This document shows positions 33,023 to 40,715 of a DNA stretch of 64,000 nt, piece by piece. Source of the DNA: Streptomyces sp. (GTDB lineage: Bacteria > Actinomycetota > Actinomycetes > Streptomycetales > Streptomycetaceae); assembly GCF_019510245.1 (NCBI RefSeq), contig NZ_JAEKKT010000141.1, positions 62,001 to 126,000 on the forward strand, read 5' to 3'. Position numbers and translations under genes: made by a program. Position 1 is the stretch's first letter, and each line of letters starts with the position of its first letter. The notes beneath the pieces are model-generated. The model was not told the origin of the DNA and searched no databases. It saw only the letters and a list, made by a program, of their open reading frames with translations.

Positions 33023-34271
33023 CGGCCGCCGGGGTCAGAAGCTCCAGCGCCTCGGTGGGCAGCTCCGCGGTGACCGTGAAGCCGCCGCGCGGCGCCGGGC
33101 CGGCCGTGAGGGAGCCGCCCGCCGCCGCGAGGCGCTCGGTCAGCCCCTTCAGGCCGGTGCCGCCGATGCCCTCCGGACAGGGCTCGGCGGCCACCGCGCC
33201 CGAGCCGTCGTCGGTGACCGTCAGCCGGGCCCGCCCGGCGGCGCTGTCGACGATGATCTCGCAGCGCGTGGCGCCGCTGTGCCGGACCACGTTGGTGACC
33301 GCCTCGCGCACCACCCAGCCGAGCAGCGTCTCGGTCTGCGGGGCGAGCGGTGCCCCCGCCTGCCGGACCACCGGCTCGACGCCCGCCGCCGTCAGGGCCG
33401 AGCGGGCCCGGACGAGATCGGCGGCCAGGCTGCCCTCCCGGTAGCCGGTGACCGCCTCGCGGATCTCGGTCAGCGCCTGCCGGCCGACCGACTCGATGTC
33501 GGAGATCTGCGTCAGCGCCGCGTCCAGATCCCGGGGCGCGACCCGCCGGGCCGCCTCGGACTTCACGACGATCACCGAGAGGGTGTGCCCGAGCAGGTCG
33601 TGCAGATCCCGCGAGAAGCGCAGCCGCTCCTTCTCCACCGCCCGCCGGGCCAGCTCCTCGCGGGCGGCGCGCAGCTCCCGCACGGCCTCGGAGAGGGAGA
33701 GGATCGCGGCGGTGATCATCGTCGACAGGAAGGTGCCGTAGGCGATGGTGATGGCGTCGGAGCCGTCCCGGTACCAGGAGACCGCACCCGCGAAGCCTGC
33801 CAGCAGGATGCCGGTGCGGCCCAGCCAGGGCCCGCGCAGCGCCGCGCCCGCGGCCAGGCCGAGCAGCGGGAAGAACATCAGCCAGCTGCCGCCGTAGCCG
33901 AGGGCCAGGCCCGTGGTCAGCAGGCCCATCAGCAGCAGGGCGACGCGGGTGGAGGTGGCCTCCCTGGCCTCTTTGCGGAAGGAGCGGAAGGTCACGTAGA
34001 TGTACAGGGAGTTGAAGACGAGCAGGCCGAAGCCGCCGATCAGCGGGTCGGCCGTCTTGCCCTGGAGCAGGTTGGAGAGCGAGCCGAGCCCCATCAGCAG
34101 CCACGGGAGCAGGGCGAACCCGGAGGGCGGCGGCCCCGCGTGCTCGGGCACCTCACCGTTCTTCCGGGCGGCCCTCTGCTGCTCCTTGAAGCGGGTCATG
34201 TCCTCCCGCCACTGGGCGCGAGCCGTCCGCCAGCCGTCCGCCTGACACTTCACCTGCTGCCACCACGCCAT
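33000..34271 (-). CDS. Sensor histidine kinase, DesK/HisKA_3 type
   Basis: A 423-residue membrane kinase. A charged cytoplasmic N-terminus (about 1-50) is followed by five or six transmembrane helices (about 52-195). The HisKA_3 domain has phosphoacceptor His 224 (SRDLHDLLGHTLS), and the ATPase domain carries VVREAVTNVVRHSGA (N box), VTDDGSG and GIGGTGLKGLTERL. ATG 34271 is chosen; upstream codons do not look coding. The matching response regulator lies 1.8 kb away beyond abfB, so an ancestral kinase-regulator operon has been interrupted. The signal sensed is unknown. Confidence 0.9.
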   Translation of the reverse strand: MAWWQQVKCQADGWRTARAQWREDMTRFKEQQRAARKNGEVPEHAGPPPSGFALLPWLLMGLGSLSNLLQGKTADPLIGGFGLLVFNSLYIYVTFRSFRKEAREATSTRVALLLMGLLTTGLALGYGGSWLMFFPLLGLAAGAALRGPWLGRTGILLAGFAGAVSWYRDGSDAITIAYGTFLSTMITAAILSLSEAVRELRAAREELARRAVEKERLRFSRDLHDLLGHTLSVIVVKSEAARRVAPRDLDAALTQISDIESVGRQALTEIREAVTGYREGSLAADLVRARSALTAAGVEPVVRQAGAPLAPQTETLLGWVVREAVTNVVRHSGATRCEIIVDSAAGRARLTVTDDGSGAVAAEPCPEGIGGTGLKGLTERLAAAGGSLTAGPAPRGGFTVTAELPTEALELLTPAAATAPRAS

Positions 34272-34425
34272 GACACTCTTCCCCCGTTCTGTGCGGATCT
34301 GTTCCGTTCCGCTCCGTCCGGCCGTACTGTCCGGCGGTACGACCCTACGGAAGGCCGCGCCGGTCCGGCAGAGGCGGATGTACGGCGGCGGGCAGGACAA
34401 ATGTCATGGTCCGGCGGCACTGCAT

Positions 34426-34440
34426 CTGACACGACGTCAG
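34426..34440. promoter_or_regulatory. Inverted repeat CTGAC-N5-GTCAG
   Basis: CTGACACGACGTCAG has the same half-sites and spacing as the site over the LLM oxidoreductase gene (8319-8333). It lies 48 bases before a KstR operator, in the promoter region of the MaoC operon. Confidence 0.5.
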
Positions 34441-34487
34441 GAGCCTTCACAAGTGCGGAGCGCTGGGCTATACAAGGGGCGCTGGAA

Positions 34488-34501
34488 TGGAACGCGTTCT
34501 A
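34488..34501. promoter_or_regulatory. KstR-type operator upstream of the MaoC/ADH/SDR operon
   Basis: TGGAACGCGTTCTA matches TNNAACNNGTTNNA exactly. It lies 80 bases before the first start codon (34582). TAGATC (34500-34505) could be part of a -10 box covered by the repressor. Confidence 0.8.
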
Positions 34502-34581
34502 GATCTGCACCCGTGGACGACCTCGGTGCGGCCGACGGTGCGGACGGCCGTGCCGAGGTCTTGAGACACCTCAGGAGCCGT

Positions 34582-35439
34582 ATGCCCATCGACGCCGCCA
34601 AGGCCCTCGCCGCCGAACCCAGGTCCGGGGAGATCCGCTGGGAGCGCCGGGACGTCCAGCTCTACCACCTCGGCATCGGCGCGGGCCGCCCCGCCACCGA
34701 CCCCGACGAACTGCGCTACACCCTGGAGACCCGGCTGCACGTGCTGCCCAGCTTCGCCACCGTCGCGGGCGCCGGCTCCCCCGGGGTGATCAGCGGACTG
34801 TCCATGCCCGGCATCGACGTCGACCTCGCCAAGGTGCTGCACGGCGGCCAGTCCCTCATCCTGCACCGCCCCATCCCGGCCGCCGGCACCGCCACCGCCA
34901 CGGGGCGCATCGCCGCGATCCACGACAAGGGCAAGGCGGCCGTCCTGGTGATGCGCACCGAGGTCGCGGACGCCGACGGACCGCTGTGGACCAACGACGC
35001 GCAGATCTTCGTACGGGGGGAGGGCGGCTGGGGCGGCGACCGCGGCCCCTCGACCCGGCTGGAGCCGCCAGCCGGCGAACCGGACCGCACCGTCGAGCGC
35101 CCGGTCCGCGAGGACCAGGCCCTGCTCTACCGCCTCTCCGGCGACTACAACCCGCTGCACGCCGACCCCGAGTTCGCCAAGCTCGCCGGCTTCGACCGGC
35201 CCATCCTGCACGGACTGTGCACCTACGGGATCACGCTCAAGGCGGTCGTGGACACGCTGCTCGGCGGGGACGTGAGCCGGGTGCGGTCGTACACGACGCG
35301 GTTCGCCGGGGTGGTGTACCCGGGGGAGACGCTGCGGATCCGCATGTGGCGCGGTGACGGGCGCGTCCAGGTGGCCGTCAGCGCTGTGGAGCGGGAGGAC
35401 GCGCCCGTCCTCGCCGACACGATCGTCGAACACTCTTGA
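34582..35439 (+). CDS. MaoC-type (R)-enoyl-CoA hydratase, ChsH3-like
   Basis: A 285-residue double hot-dog hydratase. The catalytic hot-dog is C-terminal, with LLYRLSGDYNPLHADPEFAK (D188, H193) and GFDRPILHGLCTYG. The N-terminal half (VQLYHLGIGAG, LHVLPSFATVAG) and VARGEGGWGG-like FVRGEGGWGGDRGPS resemble mycobacterial Rv3538 closely, as I recall it; that enzyme hydrates a steroid side-chain enoyl-CoA. AGGAG precedes ATG 34582. It is the first gene of a three-gene operon controlled by a KstR-type operator. Action on sterol-derived CoA thioesters is inferred. Confidence 0.85.
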   Translation: MPIDAAKALAAEPRSGEIRWERRDVQLYHLGIGAGRPATDPDELRYTLETRLHVLPSFATVAGAGSPGVISGLSMPGIDVDLAKVLHGGQSLILHRPIPAAGTATATGRIAAIHDKGKAAVLVMRTEVADADGPLWTNDAQIFVRGEGGWGGDRGPSTRLEPPAGEPDRTVERPVREDQALLYRLSGDYNPLHADPEFAKLAGFDRPILHGLCTYGITLKAVVDTLLGGDVSRVRSYTTRFAGVVYPGETLRIRMWRGDGRVQVAVSAVEREDAPVLADTIVEHS

Positions 35440-35476
35440 TCAGTTGAGCAGCTGAGCAGTTGAGGGGAGCCGCACC

Positions 35477-36553
35477 ATGCGCGCAGCCGTACTGCACGAG
35501 ATCGGCCAGGAGAAGCTGGAGGTCCTCGACGACGTCGAGGCGGTGGGGTTCGGGCCCGGCAGGGTGCGGATCCGGGTGCGCGCCACGGGGCTGTGCCACT
35601 CGGACCTGTCGGCGATGAGCGGGGTGCTGCCGCAGCCGGGACCGTTCGTGCCGGGCCACGAGGGCGCCGGCGAGGTCCTGGAGGTGGGGGAGGGCGTCAC
35701 CCGGGTGAAACCCGGTGACCGGGTGGTCGTCTGCTGGCTCCCGGCCTGTGGCGCCTGTCCCGCCTGCAAGCGCGGCCAGACCGAGCTGTGCCTCGCCGGT
35801 TTCATGAACGCCGGCACCCCCAACTTCAAGCGCCCCACCGGAGACGTCTTCGGCTTCGCGGGCACCGGCACCTTCACCGAGGAGGTCGTCGTCGACGCCG
35901 GGTGCGCGGTGCCGATCCCGGACGACGTGCCCTTCGACATCGCCGCGCTGATCGGCTGCGGGGTCACCACCGGGCTCGGCGCGGCCCTCAACACGGCCGA
36001 CGTGCAGGCCGGTTCGTCGGTCGCCGTCATCGGCTGCGGAGGCGTCGGGATCTCGGCGATCCAGGGGGCCCGGCTCAAGGGCGCGGCCGAGATCGTCGCC
36101 GTCGACCCGGTCGAGTCGCGGCGCGAGTCCGCGCTCAGGTTCGGGGCGACCAGGGCGGTCTCGCCGGACGAGCTGCCCGGCGCCAAGCAGGAGGTCACCG
36201 CGGGCGAGGGCTTCGACTACGTCTTCGAGGTCGTCGGCAGGTCAGCCACCGCCCGGACCGCCTACGAGAACACCCGGCGCGGCGGCACCCTCGTGGTCGT
36301 CGGCGCGGGCGGCATGGACGACTTCCTCCAGCTCAACATGTTCGAGCTGTTCTTCGACGAGAAGCGGATCCTGCCGTCCATGTACGGCGGCGGGGACGTG
36401 GTCCGCTCCTACGAGCGGACGATCGCCCTGTGGCGGGCGGGCCGGATCGACCTGGAGGGCCTGATCACCCACCGGGTGCCGCTGGCCGACATCAACGAGG
36501 CCCTGGACCAGATGCGCACGGGCACCGCCCTGCGCACCTGCATAGAGATCTGA
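35477..36553 (+). CDS. Zinc-dependent alcohol dehydrogenase (MDR family)
   Basis: A 358-residue class III-like dehydrogenase. Catalytic zinc ligands include C40 (TGLCHSD) and H61-E62 (PGHEGAGEV). The structural zinc is held by C91, C94, C97 and C105 (CGACPACKRGQTELC). The NAD-binding motif is VIGCGGVGISAIQGA. GGGGAG precedes ATG 35477, 37 bases after the hydratase stop. In a sterol context it could oxidise the terminal alcohol of the side chain or a secondary alcohol; this is inference from operon membership. Confidence 0.88.
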   Translation: MRAAVLHEIGQEKLEVLDDVEAVGFGPGRVRIRVRATGLCHSDLSAMSGVLPQPGPFVPGHEGAGEVLEVGEGVTRVKPGDRVVVCWLPACGACPACKRGQTELCLAGFMNAGTPNFKRPTGDVFGFAGTGTFTEEVVVDAGCAVPIPDDVPFDIAALIGCGVTTGLGAALNTADVQAGSSVAVIGCGGVGISAIQGARLKGAAEIVAVDPVESRRESALRFGATRAVSPDELPGAKQEVTAGEGFDYVFEVVGRSATARTAYENTRRGGTLVVVGAGGMDDFLQLNMFELFFDEKRILPSMYGGGDVVRSYERTIALWRAGRIDLEGLITHRVPLADINEALDQMRTGTALRTCIEI

Positions 36554-36564
36554 GGGGCCGCCGT

Positions 36565-37509
36565 ATGCAGGAGAGGCCGCTGGAAGGGCTGGCAGCCGTC
36601 GTCACGGGGGCCGGCCGGGGCCTGGGCCGGGCCGAGGCGCTCGAACTGGCCCGGCTGGGCGCGGCCGTCGTCGTCAACGACTTCGGCCGGCCGGGCCGGG
36701 ACGGCTCGGGGGCGGCCTCCGCGGCGCCCGCCGAGCAGGTCGCCGAGGAGATCCGCGCGGCGGGCGGCCGGGCCGTCGCCCACACGGGAGACGTCGCCGA
36801 CTTCTCCCAGGCACGGGACCTTCTCGCCCTGGCGACAGCCCATTACGGAAAGCTGGACATCCTCGTCAACAACGCCGGGATCCTGCGCGACCGCATGGTC
36901 TTCTCCATGACCGAGGACGAGTGGGACTCGGTGATCAGGGTCCATCTCAAGGGTCACTTCAACACCACCCACTTCGCCGCTGCGCACTGGCGGGACCGCG
37001 CCAAGGCGGCGGGGGACGGGAAGGTCTACGGCCGGATCGTGAACACCTCCTCCGAGGCCTTCCTCGCCGGCTCCGCGGGCCAGCCCAACTACGCGGCGGC
37101 GAAGGGCGGCATCGTCGGCCTGACCACCTCCACGGCCCTCGCGCTCGCCAAGTACGGCGTCACCGCGAACGTGATCTGCCCGCGCGCCCGCACCCGGATG
37201 ACCGAGGACGTCTTCGCCGGTTTCGAACAGCCCGCCGAGGGCCTCGACCCCCTGGCCCCCGAACACGTCGCCCCGCTCGTCGGCTACCTGGCCTCCCCGG
37301 CCGCCGGGCGGATCAACGGCCAGCTGCTCGTCGTGCACGGCGGCATGGTCGCGATCGTGGAACGACCGCGCGTGCAGGCCAAGTTCGACAGCAAGCAGGA
37401 CACCTTCGACTACGCCGAACTCGACGCCGCGCTCACGCCGCACTACGCGCAGCGGCCGGTGGGGGAGACGTTCGCGGCGGCGGAGGTGCTGGGGCTGAAG
37501 CGGCAGTGA
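36565..37509 (+). CDS. Short-chain dehydrogenase, Hsd4A-like (3-hydroxyacyl-CoA / 17-beta-hydroxysteroid type)
   Basis: A 314-residue SDR. The nucleotide motif is TGAGRGLG (14-21), NNAG is at 102-105, and the catalytic Ser 163, Tyr 176 and Lys 180 lie in VNTSSEAF and PNYAAAKGG. The long insertion after beta-2 (GRPGRDGSGAASAAPAEQVA) and GHFNTTHFAAAHWR are features of the Hsd4A/MFE-type SDRs that handle steroid and acyl-CoA substrates. The C-terminal extension has FDSKQDTFDYAELD. ATG 36565 is 12 bases after the ADH stop. Last gene of the operon. Confidence 0.85.
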   Translation: MQERPLEGLAAVVTGAGRGLGRAEALELARLGAAVVVNDFGRPGRDGSGAASAAPAEQVAEEIRAAGGRAVAHTGDVADFSQARDLLALATAHYGKLDILVNNAGILRDRMVFSMTEDEWDSVIRVHLKGHFNTTHFAAAHWRDRAKAAGDGKVYGRIVNTSSEAFLAGSAGQPNYAAAKGGIVGLTTSTALALAKYGVTANVICPRARTRMTEDVFAGFEQPAEGLDPLAPEHVAPLVGYLASPAAGRINGQLLVVHGGMVAIVERPRVQAKFDSKQDTFDYAELDAALTPHYAQRPVGETFAAAEVLGLKRQ

Positions 37510-37516
37510 TGTGTGA

Positions 37517-37535
37517 CATACCACTGGTTGGTATG
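37517..37535. promoter_or_regulatory. Palindrome CATACCA-N5-TGGTATG without an evident target gene
   Basis: A perfect 7-5-7 dyad begins 8 bases after the SDR stop. Such dyads are typical TetR-family operators, but the next gene runs the opposite way and ends here, so the site either belongs to a lost gene or acts at the operon's 3' end. Confidence 0.45.
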
Positions 37536-37553
37536 CCGCCGCGCGCACCGATC

Positions 37554-37626
37554 AGCCGCACCCGAGTGGCACAGCCGCACCCAAGCGGCACGCCGGCACA
37601 GCCGCACCCAAGTGGCACGCCGGCAC
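37554..37626 (+). repeat. 27-bp tandem repeats (minisatellite)
   Basis: Two nearly identical 27-base units (37573-37599 and 37600-37626) and a shortened 19-base unit (37554-37572) start AGCCGCACCC and contain AAGYGGCACGCCGGCAC. Partial units flank them. They are non-coding, between convergent genes. Units are directly adjacent, so this is not a CRISPR. Confidence 0.8.
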
Positions 37627-37705
37627 AGCCGACAACAAGCCTTACAGCGCGGTGATTTTAACCGGCCCACCACGGGGCGAATCCAGGCGGGCACGCCGAC
37701 CGCAG

Positions 37706-38920
37706 CTAGTTCGTTACAAGCCGTGCCAGCGGGGCCTGTTGCAGGGGCACCGGCCGGGCCACGACAGGTCCCGGAGGATCCGGTTCCGCCGGCTCCCCGG
37801 GCGTACCCGACGCCCCGGCAGCCGTGCCGTCCCGAACCGGATCCTCCGGGCCGGCGTCCCCCGGCCCCCCGTGCTCCCCCGTCTCCCCCCAGGGCACCGC
37901 CACCGCCGCCACGCCGCACGGGACCTCCCCCGTGGCGTACGGCAGCCGCAGCACCCCGTCCCGCGTCCACACCCCGGCGCCCGTCAACCACCCCTCGGGC
38001 GCCGGGAGATGACACATCCTGCGCGCTCTGGGCCGCCAGGCCCCCAGCCAGCTGCCGAGCGGGCCGTCGATCCGCAGCGCCACCGCGCAGCTCTCCGGCA
38101 CCAGCACCTGCCCCGGCTGCGCGGCGAACGGGGTGACCACGCAGTCCGGGCACTCCGGCACCCGCAGGCTCTCCGGGAAGCGCACCGGCAGCGTGCTGCC
38201 GAGGACACCCCAGCCCAATCGTTCCTGCCCGGGGCTGGGCGCGTCCGAGCCGACCAGGATCAGCCCGCTGTCCGGGTCGGCGAGCAGCAGCCGGTCGTCG
38301 CTGTCCGGCGCGATCTGCAGCAGCGGCGACACCTCGCCGGCGCGCTCCAGATCGACCACGACCGCCTTGGTCCGCCCGCCCAGCTCCCGGTCCAGGGCCA
38401 GCATCCGCCCGGCCCGGTCCAGCCAGACCCCGCCCGAACACCGCCCCGGCACCACCGCGAGCCGCTCCGGCCCGAAGGCCCCGCCCGCCACCAGCCAGAC
38501 GGCGGAGGAACGCGGCCCCACGGCGAGCGCGCACGCGTGCACACCCCCCGGCGCCGGCGGCAGCAGCCGCAGCGAGGCACCCTCGTCCGGGCACTCCACC
38601 GCGCCCAGCGGCAGCTCGCCGGTACCCGGCCCGGTCGGATAGAGGAGGGCGAAGTGGTGCCGCCCGTCCACCAGCCGGCGGATGAGCACCCGCCCGTCGC
38701 CCAGCGGCTGCACCTCCGTGTCCGGCTCCTCCGGCTGGTTGCCGGGGAGGGGTACGGCGTAGGGCTCGGGGCCGTCCAGCGTCCACCGCTCCGGGTACCA
38801 GGAACCTTCCTGCTGGGTCAGCCGGGCCGCGTACGCCCCGTCCACCGTGATCGTGCAGCCCGCCCCTGGCGCGCTGTCTTCCCCGTCCGCAGCCGAGGGT
38901 TCGATCGCACAGGCCGTCAT
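37706..38920 (-). CDS. Hypothetical protein, beta-propeller-like
   Basis: A 404-residue soluble protein from ATG 38920 (GGAGGTGACC about 10 bases upstream), beginning MTACAIEPSAADGEDSAPGA. The body has repeated short beta motifs with WxxD or LDRE turns (GGVWLDRAGRMLALDRELGG; DDRLLLADPDSGLILVGSDA) that suggest a propeller. No signal peptide or membrane helix. The C-terminus is a Gly/Pro/Glu-rich tail (ETGEHGGPGDAGPEDPVRDG). A conserved streptomycete protein beside the Nif3 gene; I do not know a function. Confidence 0.72.
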   Translation of the reverse strand: MTACAIEPSAADGEDSAPGAGCTITVDGAYAARLTQQEGSWYPERWTLDGPEPYAVPLPGNQPEEPDTEVQPLGDGRVLIRRLVDGRHHFALLYPTGPGTGELPLGAVECPDEGASLRLLPPAPGGVHACALAVGPRSSAVWLVAGGAFGPERLAVVPGRCSGGVWLDRAGRMLALDRELGGRTKAVVVDLERAGEVSPLLQIAPDSDDRLLLADPDSGLILVGSDAPSPGQERLGWGVLGSTLPVRFPESLRVPECPDCVVTPFAAQPGQVLVPESCAVALRIDGPLGSWLGAWRPRARRMCHLPAPEGWLTGAGVWTRDGVLRLPYATGEVPCGVAAVAVPWGETGEHGGPGDAGPEDPVRDGTAAGASGTPGEPAEPDPPGPVVARPVPLQQAPLARLVTN

Positions 38921-39107
38921 CGCTCGGTCACCTCCGGCCACGAAGCTAGTTTTCGCACGCACAGGCGGGGCAGCGGCTGCCGACGGCTTCACACATACGG
39001 GTGCACACTCGACGATTCGCCTGAGGAAACCGGGGCCGGTGTGCTGGGTGCCGACTCCGATGGGCGAGCAGGTACAGCCCCACGGAACAGGCAGGTAGCC
39101 TTTCCCC

Positions 39108-39947
39108 GTGCCCCGTCTGTCAGAAGTCATCACCGCGCTGGAGAACCTCTGGCCCGCCGAGCGGGCCGAGTCCTGGGACGCGGTCGGTACGGTCGTGGGC
39201 GACCCCGACCAGGCGGTCACGCGGGTCCTCTTCGCCGTCGACCCGGTCCAGCGGATCGTCGACGAGGCGGTGAAGCTCGGCGCCGACCTGCTGGTCACCC
39301 ACCACCCCCTCTACCTGCGCGGTACGACGACGGTCGCGGCCTCCCACTTCAAGGGCCGGGCGGTGCACACCCTGATCAAGAACGACATCGCGCTGCACGT
39401 CGCCCACACCAACGCCGACACCGCCGACCCGGGCGTCTCCGACGCACTCGCGGGCGCCCTGGACCTGCGCGTCGTGCGACCCCTCGTCCCGGACCCGACC
39501 GACCCGGAGGGCCGCCGGGGCCTCGGTCGCGTCTGCGAGCTGGACCACCCGGTGACCGTCCGCGAGCTCGCCGACCGGGCCGCCGCCCGCCTCCCCGCCA
39601 CCGCACAGGGCATCCGCGTGGCCGGCGACCCCGAGGCCCTCGTCCGTACCGTCGCCGTCAGCGGCGGCTCCGGCGACAGCCTCTTCGACGTCGTCCGCGC
39701 CGCAGGCGTGGACGCCTTCCTCACCGCCGACCTGCGCCACCACCCGGCGTCGGAGGCGGTCGCCCACAGCCCCCTCGCGCTGCTCGACGCGGCGCACTGG
39801 GCCACCGAATGGCCCTGGTGCGAGCTGGCCGCGACCCAGCTCGACGAAATCTCCGACCGCCACGGCTGGGACCTGCGCGTGCACGTCTCCAGGACGGTCA
39901 CCGACCCCTGGACCAGCCACTCACCGTCCCTTGGAGCCCCCAACTGA
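39108..39947 (+). CDS. Nif3-like dinuclear metal-centre protein
   Basis: A 279-residue member of the Nif3/YbgI family (GTP cyclohydrolase 1 type 2-like in databases), a hexameric two-metal hydrolase of uncertain substrate. Metal-site motifs visible are LLVTHHPLYLRG, ALHVAHTNADTADPGVSD and, near the end, FLTADLRHHPASEA and LLDAAHWATEWP (His and Glu). It starts at GTG 39108. Its stop overlaps the CTG start of the next gene. This gene, the zinc-ribbon protein and RNase HI/phosphatase form a conserved streptomycete operon. Confidence 0.9.
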   Translation: MPRLSEVITALENLWPAERAESWDAVGTVVGDPDQAVTRVLFAVDPVQRIVDEAVKLGADLLVTHHPLYLRGTTTVAASHFKGRAVHTLIKNDIALHVAHTNADTADPGVSDALAGALDLRVVRPLVPDPTDPEGRRGLGRVCELDHPVTVRELADRAAARLPATAQGIRVAGDPEALVRTVAVSGGSGDSLFDVVRAAGVDAFLTADLRHHPASEAVAHSPLALLDAAHWATEWPWCELAATQLDEISDRHGWDLRVHVSRTVTDPWTSHSPSLGAPN

Positions 39948-40687
39948 ACGCAGCGCCCGCCGACCAGATCCGACTCCTCGACGTCCAGGGCCTGGACGTA
40001 CGCCTCCAGCAGCTGGCGCACAAGCGGAAGTCGCTGCCCGAGCACGCCGAGATCGAGTCGCTGACCAAAGACCTGACCCAGCTGCGCGACCTGCTCGTGG
40101 CCGCGCAGACCGAGGAGAGCGACACCGCCCGCGAGCAGACCAAGGCCGAGCAGGACGTGGACCAGGTGCGCCAGCGCGCCGCCCGCGACCAGCAGCGCCT
40201 GGACTCCGGCGCGGTCACCTCCCCGAAGGACCTGGAGAACCTCCAGAGGGAGATCGTCTCCCTCGCCAAGCGCCAGGGCGACCTGGAGGACGTCGTCCTG
40301 GAGGTCATGGAGCGCCGCGAGTCCGCGCAGGAGCGGGTCGCCGAGCTGACCGAGCGGGTCGGCGCGGTCCAGGGCCGGATCGACGAGGCGACCGCCCGCC
40401 GTGACGCCGTGTCCGAGGAGATCGACGCCGAGGCGGCGACGGTCACCAAGGAGCGCGAGGTCATCGCCGGCTCGGTCCCGGCCGACCTGCTCAAGCTCTA
40501 CGACAAGCTGCGCGAGCAGCAGGGCGGCATCGGCGCGGCCAAGCTCTATGCCCGCACCTGCCAGGGCTGCCGCCAGGAGCTCGCCATCACCGAGCTGGCC
40601 GAGGTCCGCAAGGCCGCACCCGACACCGTGGTCCGCTGCGAGAACTGCCGCCGGATCCTGGTGCGCACCTCCGAGTCGGGCCTGTAG
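39944..40687 (+). CDS. Coiled-coil protein with C4 zinc ribbon
   Basis: A 247-residue protein. A long antiparallel coiled coil (about residues 10-170) is followed by a zinc ribbon with CQGCRQEL and CENCRRIL. The family (CT398-like, zf-RING_7) is thought to bind nucleic acid or act in envelope or flagellar assembly; its role in Streptomyces is unknown. No ATG, GTG or TTG occurs in frame before the conserved residues. The CTG at 39944 (giving NAAPADQIRLLDVQ) follows GGAG with correct spacing and overlaps the Nif3 stop, so I take CTG as a rare start codon. Confidence 0.85.
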   Translation: MNAAPADQIRLLDVQGLDVRLQQLAHKRKSLPEHAEIESLTKDLTQLRDLLVAAQTEESDTAREQTKAEQDVDQVRQRAARDQQRLDSGAVTSPKDLENLQREIVSLAKRQGDLEDVVLEVMERRESAQERVAELTERVGAVQGRIDEATARRDAVSEEIDAEAATVTKEREVIAGSVPADLLKLYDKLREQQGGIGAAKLYARTCQGCRQELAITELAEVRKAAPDTVVRCENCRRILVRTSESGL

Positions 40688-40715
40688 GAACAGCCGAGGG
40701 TCTCAAGGGGCTTAC

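Noticed and set aside
37554..37626. Possible CRISPR array
   Set aside because: Repeat units are directly adjacent with no unique spacers, and no cas genes are present.
37652..40687. A 1,011-codon plus-strand frame
   Set aside because: Only its last 247 codons (the coiled-coil zinc-ribbon protein) are protein-like. The rest is antisense to 37706-38920 and out of frame with Nif3.
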